9,807 nt of DNA from JAVKDP01 sp040222185 (GTDB taxonomy: Bacteria; Bacteroidota; Rhodothermia; Balneolales; Balneolaceae): positions 1-9,807 of the forward strand of contig JAVKDP010000112.1 in NCBI GenBank assembly GCA_040222185.1. Direction: 5' to 3'. The translations under genes and the position numbers were made by a program. Below the pieces are notes generated by a model, which did no database searches, had not been told where the DNA came from, and worked only from the letters and a program-made list of their open reading frames with translations. Below, one piece after another: positions 1-6,036 of this stretch (the first letter of the stretch is position 1; the number at the start of each line of letters is the position of its first letter).

Positions 1-131
1 GCTGTTCCACCGTACGTCTTGGCCATCACTGTTGTAATCGCTGCGGTCAACGTTGTCTTACCATGATCTACGTGACCGATGGTGCCCACATTCACGTGGG
101 GTTTGGTTCGCTGAAAGGTCTCTTTTGCCAT
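1..131 (-). CDS. tuf: Elongation factor Tu, N-terminal part (cut by window edge)
   Basis: EF-Tu is the GTPase that delivers aminoacyl-tRNA to the ribosomal A site. Only the first 43 codons and part of the next lie in the window; the rest continues beyond position 1. The reading starts MAKETFQRTKPHVNVGTIGH, the usual EF-Tu N-terminus, and contains the GTP-binding P-loop GHVDHGKT at residues 19-26. The ATG is at 131-129. No Shine-Dalgarno sequence precedes it: the upstream mRNA is A/T-rich. It follows four tRNA genes on the same strand with 56 nt between the last tRNA and the ATG, an arrangement known from many bacteria (E. coli thrU-tyrU-glyT-thrT-tufB), so it is probably transcribed with them from the promoter at 532-560. 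Identification is secure; whether this is the only tuf copy cannot be told here. Confidence 0.97.
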   Translation of the reverse strand, partial: MAKETFQRTKPHVNVGTIGHVDHGKTTLTAAITTVMAKTYGGT

Positions 132-187
132 GTCTTAAATCTATTGTTTAGTATTAGTAAAAAATTTTCTAGTCCGATCATCAACAG

Positions 188-259
<72 letters not shown>

Positions 260-265
260 TAACTG

Positions 266-338
266 AGCGAGCGACCGGGATCGAACCGGCAACATTCAGC
301 TTGGAAGGCTGACACTCTACCAATTGAGTTACGCTCGC
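266..338 (-). tRNA. tRNA-Gly (anticodon TCC)
   Basis: A 73-nt cloverleaf on the minus strand. The acceptor stem is GCGAGCG/CGCTCGC, and the anticodon loop CTTCCAA sits on a CAGC/GCTG stem, giving anticodon TCC. The T-arm CCGGTTCGATCCCGG is perfectly paired. The discriminator is U and CCA is not encoded. It lies 8 nt after tRNA-Tyr and 6 nt before tRNA-Thr(GGT) in the tuf operon leader. Confidence 0.96.
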
Positions 339-346
339 TTTTTCAG

Positions 347-429
347 TGGGGAGAGCAGGATTCGAACCTACGAAGTCGTAAGACAACAGATTTACAGTCT
401 GCCCCAGTTGGCCGCTTTGGTATCTCCCC
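347..429 (-). tRNA. tRNA-Tyr (anticodon GTA)
   Basis: An 83-nt class II tRNA on the minus strand. The acceptor stem is GGGGAGA/TCTCCCC, the anticodon arm CAGACTGTAAATCTG carries GTA, and there is the long variable arm expected for bacterial tRNA-Tyr. The T-arm reads GTAGGTTCGAATCCTGC. The discriminator is A, as expected for Tyr, and no CCA is encoded. It lies between tRNA-Thr(TGT) (11 nt) and tRNA-Gly (8 nt). Confidence 0.96.
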
Positions 430-440
430 ATCCACAAATG

Positions 441-513
441 AGCCAGTGACCGGATTTGAACCGATGACCGACGGTTTACAAAACCGTTGCTCTACCAACT
501 GAGCTACACTGGC
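441..513 (-). tRNA. tRNA-Thr (anticodon TGT)
   Basis: A 73-nt cloverleaf on the minus strand. The acceptor stem is GCCAGTG/CACTGGC, the D-arm is AGCTCAGTTGGTAGAGC, and the anticodon stem ACGGT/ACCGT with loop TTTGTAA gives TGT. The T-arm contains CGGTTCAAATCCG. The discriminator is U and CCA is not encoded. It is the first gene of the tRNA-tuf unit; its 5' end is about 18 nt downstream of the -10 element at 532-537. Confidence 0.96.
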
Positions 514-531
514 TTTTTGCGAAAGACTACT

Positions 532-560
532 AAATTACCTATGTAATTAAAGATTGTCAA
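532..560 (-). promoter_or_regulatory. Promoter of the tRNA(Thr-Tyr-Gly-Thr)-tuf unit
   Basis: On the minus strand a perfect -35 TTGACA (560-555) is followed after 17 nt by TAATTT (537-532). Extended by two bases, the -10 reads TAATTTAG, which fits the Bacteroidota -7 consensus TAnnTTTG at five of six fixed positions. Transcription would start near 525, about 12 nt before the first tRNA. It lies in the gap between the dedA-family stop and the tRNA cluster, the expected place for a strong stable-RNA promoter. Seen by eye only; not experimentally supported. Confidence 0.75.
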
Positions 561-592
561 TATCAAATCGAGAATTTTTTTAAGAATTTTCT

Positions 593-1231
593 CTATTCTT
601 CAGGCTGTTCTCTTCTTACTCTCTTTAGCCAAAAAAACCGCGCTAAAACCACTAGTCCGATACATATCATTATAACTTTTCCATAGCCTGAAAGATATTC
701 ACCTATCACCATCCAGTTATCCCTGATAAACCACCCTAAACCCAAGAGCGCGGCGTTCCATAATGCGGAGCTAATCAGAGAGTTAACGATGGTTAGTTTA
801 ACATTCAAATGAGACATCCCGGCAGTCATGGAAATTACTGACCTGGTACCCGCCAGAAACCTGTTTGCAACTACAACCCATTGCCCGTAACGATACATCC
901 AGATCTTGCCTTTTCTGAAATACCGGTAATTGATAAAACGAAGCAGAAAATGCTCCTCCCTGTTATTATCAATCTGGCTTCCCAGTTTGTAGCCAAACCA
1001 ATACATATTCATAAAGCCAATCACTGAGGCAACTACCGTTATACTCCAAATCGGAAACAACTCTATTAACCCATCAGCAGCCAGGTAGCCTGCAAAGGCA
1101 ATCAATACATCACCCGGAACAGGGGGTAATACATTTTCAAGATATGCTACAGCAAAAAAAATGAGATAGATACCTAATGGAGGTACTATACTAATCCAGT
1201 CAACGATACTTTGAATAACCTGATCAACCAT
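593..1231 (-). CDS. DedA/SNARE-associated (VTT) family inner-membrane protein
   Basis: A 212-residue polytopic membrane protein of the DedA family. Known members move undecaprenyl phosphate or other lipids across the inner membrane and support envelope homeostasis. Diagnostic features are the acidic, proline-rich re-entrant motif ENVLPPVPGD (residues 32-41), the GYKLGS segment (80-85), the Arg-containing motif NRFLAGTR (123-130) followed by AGM (137-139), and hydrophobic stretches near 17-36, 63-80, 145-168 and 186-202. The C-terminus is basic then acidic (KRVRREQPEE). The length is normal for the family. The ATG overlaps the end of ispF by 8 nt without a Shine-Dalgarno sequence, suggesting translational coupling as the last gene of the queA-ispD-ispF cluster. 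The exact substrate cannot be read from sequence; the link to C55 lipid carriers made from IspD/IspF products is inference. Confidence 0.9.
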   Translation of the reverse strand: MVDQVIQSIVDWISIVPPLGIYLIFFAVAYLENVLPPVPGDVLIAFAGYLAADGLIELFPIWSITVVASVIGFMNMYWFGYKLGSQIDNNREEHFLLRFINYRYFRKGKIWMYRYGQWVVVANRFLAGTRSVISMTAGMSHLNVKLTIVNSLISSALWNAALLGLGWFIRDNWMVIGEYLSGYGKVIMICIGLVVLARFFWLKRVRREQPEE

Positions 1232-1706
1232 TCGCTTTATTTCGAATCAAAACAACAGATGTTGCTGAAATCCCTTCTTGCCGTCCAACGAAACCCATTT
1301 TCTCAGATGTTGTGGCTTTTACAGAAACCTGATTAATCTCAACGTTTAAGTCCTGTGAAATGACTTCTCTGATCTTTTGAATATACGGGAGAAGTTTTGG
1401 TTTTTCTGCAACAACGGTAGCGTCAAGATTTACCAACTCATAACCTTTGTCCAAAATCAATTGATAGCAATGCCTGAGTATCTCTCTGCTATCTGCGTTT
1501 TTATGCTTTTGATCGGTATCAGGAAAATGTTTACCAATATCTCCCAGGGCGAGAGAGCCAAGTAAAGCATCGGTGATTGCATGTAGCAGAACATCAGCAT
1601 CAGAATGTCCCAATAACCCTTTTTCAAAAGGAATTTCAACACCACCAAGGATTAATTTCCTTCCTTCAACTAGCTGGTGAATATCAAAACCGTAGCCTAT
1701 TCTCAT
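1224..1706 (-). CDS. ispF: 2-C-methyl-D-erythritol 2,4-cyclodiphosphate synthase
   Basis: IspF converts CDP-methylerythritol 2-phosphate into MEcPP, releasing CMP, the fifth step of the MEP isoprenoid pathway; it works as a trimer. At 160 residues it has the family's usual length. The metal ligands D8, H10 (GFDIH) and H42 are present, as is the signature HSDADVLLHAITDALLG starting at residue 34. The C-terminal active-site block KATTSEKMGFVGRQEGI is also intact. The ATG overlaps the ispD stop as ATGA (4 nt), and the 3' end overlaps the dedA-family start by 8 nt. Upstream sequence has no Shine-Dalgarno motif, so re-initiation after ispD is likely. ispD and ispF are neighbours, or fused, in many bacteria, which supports both calls. 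Confidence 0.98.
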   Translation of the reverse strand: MRIGYGFDIHQLVEGRKLILGGVEIPFEKGLLGHSDADVLLHAITDALLGSLALGDIGKHFPDTDQKHKNADSREILRHCYQLILDKGYELVNLDATVVAEKPKLLPYIQKIREVISQDLNVEINQVSVKATTSEKMGFVGRQEGISATSVVLIRNKANG

Positions 1707-2398
1707 TTCTTATCCATTCTTAAAATTAGCTTAGCAACTTCCAGGTCAATCGGATATGTAATTTTCAGATTTTCACGATCTCCTTCAACCACCTTCACTT
1801 GCCCACCGAATCTCTCTACAAGAGATGCATCATCAGTTCCAAGATAACCAGATTCCAACGCAGACTTATATGAAGAAATCAATAAGTCTTTTTTAAAAAC
1901 CTGCGGAGTTTGAGCCTGCCATAAAACCGATCTATCTGGAGTACTTTCAATCACAAAATGTTCATCAACTTTCTTAATTGTATCCTTGGCAGGAACAGCT
2001 AAAATACTTCCGCCTACCTCAAGCGCAACATCACAACATTGCTCGATTTGAGACTTCTTAACAAATGGACGAACTGCATCATGAACAGCAATCAAATCTA
2101 TATCATTACGGATATGAGAAATAGCGTTATGAATGGAGTATTGCCTCTCTTCCCCACCTTCAACTATCTGCATATCAATTCCAAACTCTGAAAAACTTTG
2201 AAAGATTTTTTCAACAGCTCCGAACCATTCTTTTGAAGTAGCTATCAGGATTTGAGAAATAATACCTACTTCAACAAAGCTCCGTATGGTATGCTCCAAT
2301 ATCGGAACACCCATTAACTCTATAAAAGGTTTTGGAAGTCGGGAACCCATACGTGTTCCCGAACCGGCAGCCGGAATTATGACCGCCAGCTTTGCCAT
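1703..2398 (-). CDS. ispD: 2-C-methyl-D-erythritol 4-phosphate cytidylyltransferase
   Basis: IspD joins CTP and MEP to give CDP-methylerythritol, the third step of the MEP pathway. The 231-residue length is typical. The CTP-binding loop PAAGSGTRMG (9-18) and catalytic K23 are present, followed by GGEERQYS (81-88), VHDAVRPF (105-112), QTPQVF (163-168), TDD (188-190) and NLKITYPIDL (210-219), all family hallmarks. The ATG directly abuts the TAA of queA with no spacer (TAAATG) and without a Shine-Dalgarno sequence, implying coupled translation. The CTP-loop codons also form a perfect 8-bp inverted repeat, listed separately. The gene ends in a 4-nt overlap with ispF. No residue that I would expect is missing. 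Confidence 0.98.
   Translation of the reverse strand: MAKLAVIIPAAGSGTRMGSRLPKPFIELMGVPILEHTIRSFVEVGIISQILIATSKEWFGAVEKIFQSFSEFGIDMQIVEGGEERQYSIHNAISHIRNDIDLIAVHDAVRPFVKKSQIEQCCDVALEVGGSILAVPAKDTIKKVDEHFVIESTPDRSVLWQAQTPQVFKKDLLISSYKSALESGYLGTDDASLVERFGGQVKVVEGDRENLKITYPIDLEVAKLILRMDKK
2339..2362 (-). repeat. Perfect 8-bp inverted repeat in the 5' part of ispD
   Basis: TCGGGAAC and GTTCCCGA pair perfectly across an 8-nt loop, 36-59 nt after the ispD ATG. The arms encode the SGT and GSR parts of the CTP-binding loop, so protein constraint may explain part of the pattern. There is no following U-tract, so it is not a typical intrinsic terminator. A role in translation or mRNA stability at the queA/ispD junction is possible but unproven. 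Confidence 0.5.
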
Positions 2399-3454
2399 TT
2401 ATATAATAAGCATTGCATCGCCAAAGGAGAACAGACGATATCCTTTCTGTTTGGCTTCTTCATACGCCTTCATCAGGAAATCGTACTCAGCGAAAGCTGC
2501 GCCAAGCATTAACAATGTAGATTCAGGACGATGAAAATTCGTAATCAATGCTTCGGTAATCTTGAATTTATATGGTGGATATATAAACTTGTCCGTCCAT
2601 CCGGTTCCCATTTTCGACATACCACTCGCCATAACACTAGTCTCGATTACTCGAACAGCACTTGTTCCAATCGCAACTACTTTATTCTTTTTCTTCTTGA
2701 GTGCGATATTAATTTTATCTGAAGTGTCTTTAGAAAGGAAGTAATTTTCTGAATCCATTCTATGTTTGGTCAGATCTTCAACCTCAACGTTTCTAAATGT
2801 TCCCCAACCTATGTGAAGTGTTACCGGTAGAAACTCCACACCTTTTGCCTCAATCTTCTCTATGAGTTCTTTTGTAAAATGCATACCAGCTGTAGGGGCA
2901 GCAACTGCTCCTCTTTCAGATGCATATACTGTTTGGTACCTCTCCTTATCTTCTTCAACCGGCTCTCTTTCGATGTATGGAGGAAGCGGCATTTTGCCAA
3001 GTGCATCCAGGCGCTCATAAAGCTCAAAGTTTGTACCTTCAAAAAGGAAACGAACTGTTCTACCTCTGGAGGTCGTGTTATCCACAACCTCAGCCATTAA
3101 CTCATCTTCACCTTCTCCAAAATAAAGCTTATTCCCAATTCGGATTTTTCGTGCCGGCTCAACCAAAACATCCCAAAGCATATTTTCCGGTTGCAATTCT
3201 CTTAAAAGAAAAACCTCAATATCAGCCTCTGTCTTTTCTTTTTTACCATTTAAACGAGCTGGAAAAACTTTGGTGTTATTGTAGATAACAACATCTCCTT
3301 CGTTCAAATACTCATGTATATCAGAAAATGTTTTATGTTCAATAGTTTGCTCTGCGCGGTTGAGCACCATTAATTTTGCAGAGTCGCGTTTTTCTAAAGG
3401 TTTGTCAGGAACGTTTAATCCTTCAATCTCGTATCTAAAATCGGTGAGTTTCAT
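2399..3454 (-). CDS. queA: S-adenosylmethionine:tRNA ribosyltransferase-isomerase
   Basis: QueA transfers and isomerises the ribosyl group of SAM onto 7-aminomethyl-7-deazaguanine in tRNA (Asp, Asn, His, Tyr), forming epoxyqueuosine. The 351-residue product is full length. Recognisable blocks are YNNTKVFPARL (58-68), the core GAVAAPTAGMHFT (182-194), LHIGWGTF (213-220), HRMDSE (231-236), AIGTSAVRVIETS (261-273), NFHRPESTLLMLGAAF (306-321) and the C-terminal FSFGDAML (342-349). The ATG is at 3454-3452. A GGAG sits only 2-3 nt before it, unusually close for a working Shine-Dalgarno sequence. It is the first gene of the queA-ispD-ispF-dedA cluster, with a candidate promoter at 3506-3534. The pairing with isoprenoid genes looks organisational rather than biochemical. 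Confidence 0.98.
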   Translation of the reverse strand: MKLTDFRYEIEGLNVPDKPLEKRDSAKLMVLNRAEQTIEHKTFSDIHEYLNEGDVVIYNNTKVFPARLNGKKEKTEADIEVFLLRELQPENMLWDVLVEPARKIRIGNKLYFGEGEDELMAEVVDNTTSRGRTVRFLFEGTNFELYERLDALGKMPLPPYIEREPVEEDKERYQTVYASERGAVAAPTAGMHFTKELIEKIEAKGVEFLPVTLHIGWGTFRNVEVEDLTKHRMDSENYFLSKDTSDKINIALKKKKNKVVAIGTSAVRVIETSVMASGMSKMGTGWTDKFIYPPYKFKITEALITNFHRPESTLLMLGAAFAEYDFLMKAYEEAKQKGYRLFSFGDAMLII

Positions 3455-3505
3455 CTCTCCTACTGATTAATTGGGAGGTTAGTTGTACTTTTTCAAAAGA
3501 GAGAT

Positions 3506-3534
3506 AAAGTATCCTTTTTTCCGATTTATATCAA
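3506..3534 (-). promoter_or_regulatory. Candidate promoter of the queA-ispD-ispF-dedA cluster
   Basis: On the minus strand TTGATA (3534-3529; one mismatch to TTGACA) is followed after 17 nt by TACTTT (3511-3506), which reads TACTTTAT when extended. The layout matches the tRNA-tuf promoter in this window: a TTG core, the same 17-nt spacing, and a TAnnTT-type -10. Transcription would begin near 3499, giving a leader of about 45 nt. The -10 is a poor match to the sigma-70 consensus, so this remains a candidate. Confidence 0.45.
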
Positions 3535-3628
3535 TCCATAATACATCTAGTAATAGTTTATTCTTAAATGCCAAATTGTTATACTATCGGTTAAGCTCTT
3601 TCGTTTGATTTTGAAATTACCAGAGCAC

Positions 3629-4129
3629 ATGAAAAAATTTACATTCTCTCTTTTATTCATTTCGCTTTTCGCAATTGGTTTAGCCCAGGCTCAATTACGT
3701 GATGACCTTTCATCTCCATATGATTTTGGAGGAACCATTATTAACTCGAAAGCTCCTACTGTACAGAATGGATTAAACCGTTTCTTTAGTAGCATAAAGA
3801 TGAGCCACTCATATGATATGTCTTTTTCTTCTTTTGGTGGTTCTTATCAAAATGTAAATGCATATACCAATACAATGGAGTTTGCCTTCAGTGACAAGCT
3901 AGGTGGTAGGGTTGATGTATCTTTTCTTCATTCTCCCTTTGGAGGAACTTCTTATTCCGGACAAAATGGATTTGATAATCAGATCATGATCCGAAATGCT
4001 GAGTTGAATTATAAAATAAATGACAAAGCTTTTATTCGACTTCAATACCAACAGCTTCCTTCTCACTACGGGTTTAATCCATATGGATACAATCGTTTCA
4101 ACCGATCCAATTTCGGTTACTGGTACTAA
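3629..4129 (+). CDS. Secreted/outer-membrane-like protein of unknown family
   Basis: I do not recognise a family. The product has 166 residues when started at the ATG at 3629. That start gives a textbook signal peptide: MKK, a hydrophobic core FTFSLLFISLFAIGL, then AQA followed by Q22, a good signal peptidase I site. A TTG 24 nt upstream (3605) is open in frame but would place charged and proline residues before the signal, so it is less likely. The mature part (about 145 residues) is rich in Gly, Ser, Asn, Phe and Tyr. It shows alternating hydrophobic/polar stretches such as NTMEFAFSD, GRVDVSFLHS, NAELNYKIND and AFIRLQYQQL, consistent with amphipathic beta strands, and ends in aromatic FGYWY. 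This suggests a small outer-membrane beta-barrel or surface protein, by inference. It opens the plus-strand series, 11 nt before the LytR_C-domain gene. Confidence 0.8.
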   Translation: MKKFTFSLLFISLFAIGLAQAQLRDDLSSPYDFGGTIINSKAPTVQNGLNRFFSSIKMSHSYDMSFSSFGGSYQNVNAYTNTMEFAFSDKLGGRVDVSFLHSPFGGTSYSGQNGFDNQIMIRNAELNYKINDKAFIRLQYQQLPSHYGFNPYGYNRFNRSNFGYWY

Positions 4130-4140
4130 AGAAAGCATGA

Positions 4141-4608
4141 ATGGCTGAAGACTCCAGGGAAAAAAATACCCCTAATTTCAATAGCCTTTTTTTAAACTCT
4201 GCCATTGGTTTCTTAAGTGTTCTGTTGATTATTCTACTTGTTGCCTTAACAACGCGAATTATTTACCCAAGAATCTTTAATCAGAGAGTTGAAACTGAGT
4301 CACAGTTAATTAGTGAGATCATACAGATTGAAGTTTTGAATGGGTGCGGAATTCCGGGTATTGCAAATTCATTCACCGGGCTATTAAGAAAAAATGGGTT
4401 TGATGTGGTGGAAACTGGTAACTTTGACCACTTCAATCTTGAGGAAACGATTATCATATCCAGAAGTGGAGTGCTCGACAATGCAAAAAGGGTGGCAAGT
4501 GCGTTAGGCGTTAAAGAGATAAATGTTCTCCGGGAAGAATCGCCGGATTTCTACTTAGATGTTACCGTGGTAATTGGCCACGATCATGAATTACTTAATA
4601 AAGACTAA
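4141..4608 (+). CDS. Membrane-anchored LytR_C-domain protein (no LCP catalytic domain)
   Basis: A 155-residue protein with a short polar N-terminus, one transmembrane helix at about 18-42 (hydrophobic, then TTRIIYPR), and an extracytoplasmic LytR/CpsA/Psr C-terminal-type domain at about 62-147. The domain is recognised by IEVLNGCGIPGIA (63-75), followed by an LLRKNGFDVVE helix-strand and the late strand LDVTVVIGHD. In the classical proteins this domain follows an LCP cell-wall ligase domain; here it stands alone, and its exact function is not known. The ATG at 4141 starts 11 nt after the upstream stop; another ATG at 4137 hits a stop after three codons. The stop TAA abuts the rsfS ATG directly. 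The domain call is fairly secure; a role at the cell envelope is inference. Confidence 0.85.
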   Translation: MAEDSREKNTPNFNSLFLNSAIGFLSVLLIILLVALTTRIIYPRIFNQRVETESQLISEIIQIEVLNGCGIPGIANSFTGLLRKNGFDVVETGNFDHFNLEETIIISRSGVLDNAKRVASALGVKEINVLREESPDFYLDVTVVIGHDHELLNKD

Positions 4609-5010
4609 ATGACGAAAATTAAAAATCCCTCAAAGGATCAATTTGAAAATGCTAAACCAGACTCCAAAACCCTGGTTGAACATATTGTTGAGGGAATGAA
4701 AAAAATTAAAGCCCTAAATATTGTTGTACTGGATGTTTCTGACCTTACCACTCTTACTGATTACTTTGTGATATGTAGTGGTAACTCTGACACTCAGGTT
4801 AAGGCTATTGCTGATTCTATTGAAGAAGAACTTCTTGAAAAAACCAGGGAAAAGGCCTGGAAAAAAGAAGGACTTCAAGCTCGCTCCTGGATAATACTCG
4901 ACTATATCAATACAGTAGTACACGTGATGAGTAAAGAAAAAAGAGAGTTTTATGATATTGAGCGCATGTGGAATGATGCTAAAGTAACCCATATTGGGGA
5001 AGAAGAATAA
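4609..5010 (+). CDS. rsfS: Ribosomal silencing factor RsfS
   Basis: RsfS (Iojap/DUF143 family) binds ribosomal protein uL14 on the 50S subunit and blocks joining with 30S, lowering translation when nutrients are scarce. The 133-residue product carries the conserved blocks LDVSDLTTLTDYFVICSG (41-58), then EGLQARSWIILDYINTVVHV (87-106) and REFYDIERMW (112-121). An N-terminal extension of about 18 polar residues is slightly longer than in short homologues. The ATG follows the previous gene's TAA without any spacer and without a Shine-Dalgarno sequence, pointing to coupled translation. The next gene starts 12 nt after the stop. It is often found near other growth-control or cell-envelope genes; here the neighbours are a LytR_C protein and a dehydrogenase. 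Confidence 0.96.
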   Translation: MTKIKNPSKDQFENAKPDSKTLVEHIVEGMKKIKALNIVVLDVSDLTTLTDYFVICSGNSDTQVKAIADSIEEELLEKTREKAWKKEGLQARSWIILDYINTVVHVMSKEKREFYDIERMWNDAKVTHIGEEE

Positions 5011-5022
5011 CAGGTCCGAATT

Positions 5023-6000
5023 ATGGGCAAATATCGAGTTCTTATTACTGAGCCGATTCCGGAAGAAGTAATCGAATTTATTGAAGAATTTGCCAATGTT
5101 GATGTAGGTTTAAAAGGGGACTATGACTATGAGTCCGCATTAATTCGAGACCTAAACAAGTATGATGCTTTACTATGCATGCTTTCTACTCCCATCACTA
5201 AAACTGTACTTGAATCAGCGCCGGATATCAAAGTTATTTCCAATTATGCAGTAGGCTATAACAATATTGACATTGAAGCCGCATCAAGCCTTGGCATAAA
5301 AGTAGCCAATACTCCTGATGTGCTTACTGAGGCATGCGGTGATTTTGCAATGGCTCTATTAATGGCAACTACCAGAAAATTCTTTGAGGCAGAGAACTAT
5401 CTGCGAGAAGGAAAGTTTAAGAGCTGGAACCCAATCGGTTTCCTTGGGATGGAACTCAGAAATAAAAACCTGGGCATAGTTGGAATGGGTCGAATTGGTC
5501 AGGCATTTGCTCATCGTGCCAGGGCCTTTGGAATGCAGATATTTTATACAAACCGTAAACAGTTACCCAAAGAAACGGAAGATGAGCTTGAAGCTTGTTT
5601 TATTCCTGATTTGCGGGAACTTGCACGGAAAAGTGATGTATTAAGTTTGAACTGTCCCCTGACACCGGAGACTCATCACTTAATTAATAAAGAGATCTTG
5701 GAAATTATGCCTGACCACTCGATCCTGCTTAACACTTCAAGGGGGCCTGTTGTGGATGAAGCTGCTTTAGCTGAAGCTCTGCATAATCGCTCTATTGGTG
5801 GAGCGGGATTAGATGTGTTTGAAAAAGAACCAATTGTACACCCAAGGATTCTAACTGCGCCTAACTGTACAATACTTCCTCATATCGCCAGTGCTACATT
5901 CGAAACGAGAAGAAATATTGGGCTTCTTGCTGCTTCAGCAATAGAGAAAGTGTTGAATGGAACTCCTGTAGACGAAATTCATAATTTGGTTACTAAGTAA
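5023..6000 (+). CDS. D-2-hydroxyacid dehydrogenase (glyoxylate/hydroxypyruvate reductase-like)
   Basis: A soluble NAD(P)-dependent reductase of the D-isomer-specific 2-hydroxyacid dehydrogenase family, 325 residues, full length. The catalytic domain contains SNYAVGYNNIDIEAA (73-87). The nucleotide-binding domain has GMGRIG (154-159), and the catalytic triad is R240 (NTSRGPVVDE), E269 (FEKEP) and H287 (LPHIASAT). After the second Rossmann strand the sequence is FYTNRKQ (174-180). It lacks the Asp that favours NADH and has Arg instead, as in NADPH-using glyoxylate reductases, so NADPH preference is inferred. Likely reactions are glyoxylate to glycolate or hydroxypyruvate to glycerate; the substrate cannot be fixed from sequence. 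A weak CAGG lies before the ATG. It is 12 nt after rsfS and 36 nt before the histidine kinase. Confidence 0.93.
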   Translation: MGKYRVLITEPIPEEVIEFIEEFANVDVGLKGDYDYESALIRDLNKYDALLCMLSTPITKTVLESAPDIKVISNYAVGYNNIDIEAASSLGIKVANTPDVLTEACGDFAMALLMATTRKFFEAENYLREGKFKSWNPIGFLGMELRNKNLGIVGMGRIGQAFAHRARAFGMQIFYTNRKQLPKETEDELEACFIPDLRELARKSDVLSLNCPLTPETHHLINKEILEIMPDHSILLNTSRGPVVDEAALAEALHNRSIGGAGLDVFEKEPIVHPRILTAPNCTILPHIASATFETRRNIGLLAASAIEKVLNGTPVDEIHNLVTK

Positions 6001-6036
6001 GTATACCGGATTTTAGTACTCCTTCGTTCGTAAAAT

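Noticed and set aside
561..597. Possible intrinsic terminator after the dedA-family gene
   Set aside because: Only a 5-bp GAGAA/TTCTC stem around an A-rich loop can be drawn, too weak to call; read-through into the tRNA region remains possible.
2860..3288. Several overlapping open frames on both strands inside queA
   Set aside because: They lie wholly within the conserved queA frame and show no recognisable domain, so they are shadows.
3457..3461. AGGAG as Shine-Dalgarno for queA
   Set aside because: It ends only 2 nt before the ATG, too close for normal pairing, and neighbouring genes lack such motifs.
3557..3585. Possible plus-strand promoter for the secreted-protein gene (TATACT at 3580-3585)
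   Set aside because: The -10 is fair, but the sequence 17 nt upstream (TTTATT) is a poor -35 and no TAnnTTTG box is present, so it was not listed as a feature.
3605..3628. Upstream TTG start for the secreted protein
   Set aside because: It would put ILKLPEH ahead of the signal peptide; the ATG at 3629 gives a proper MKK-hydrophobic-AQA signal.
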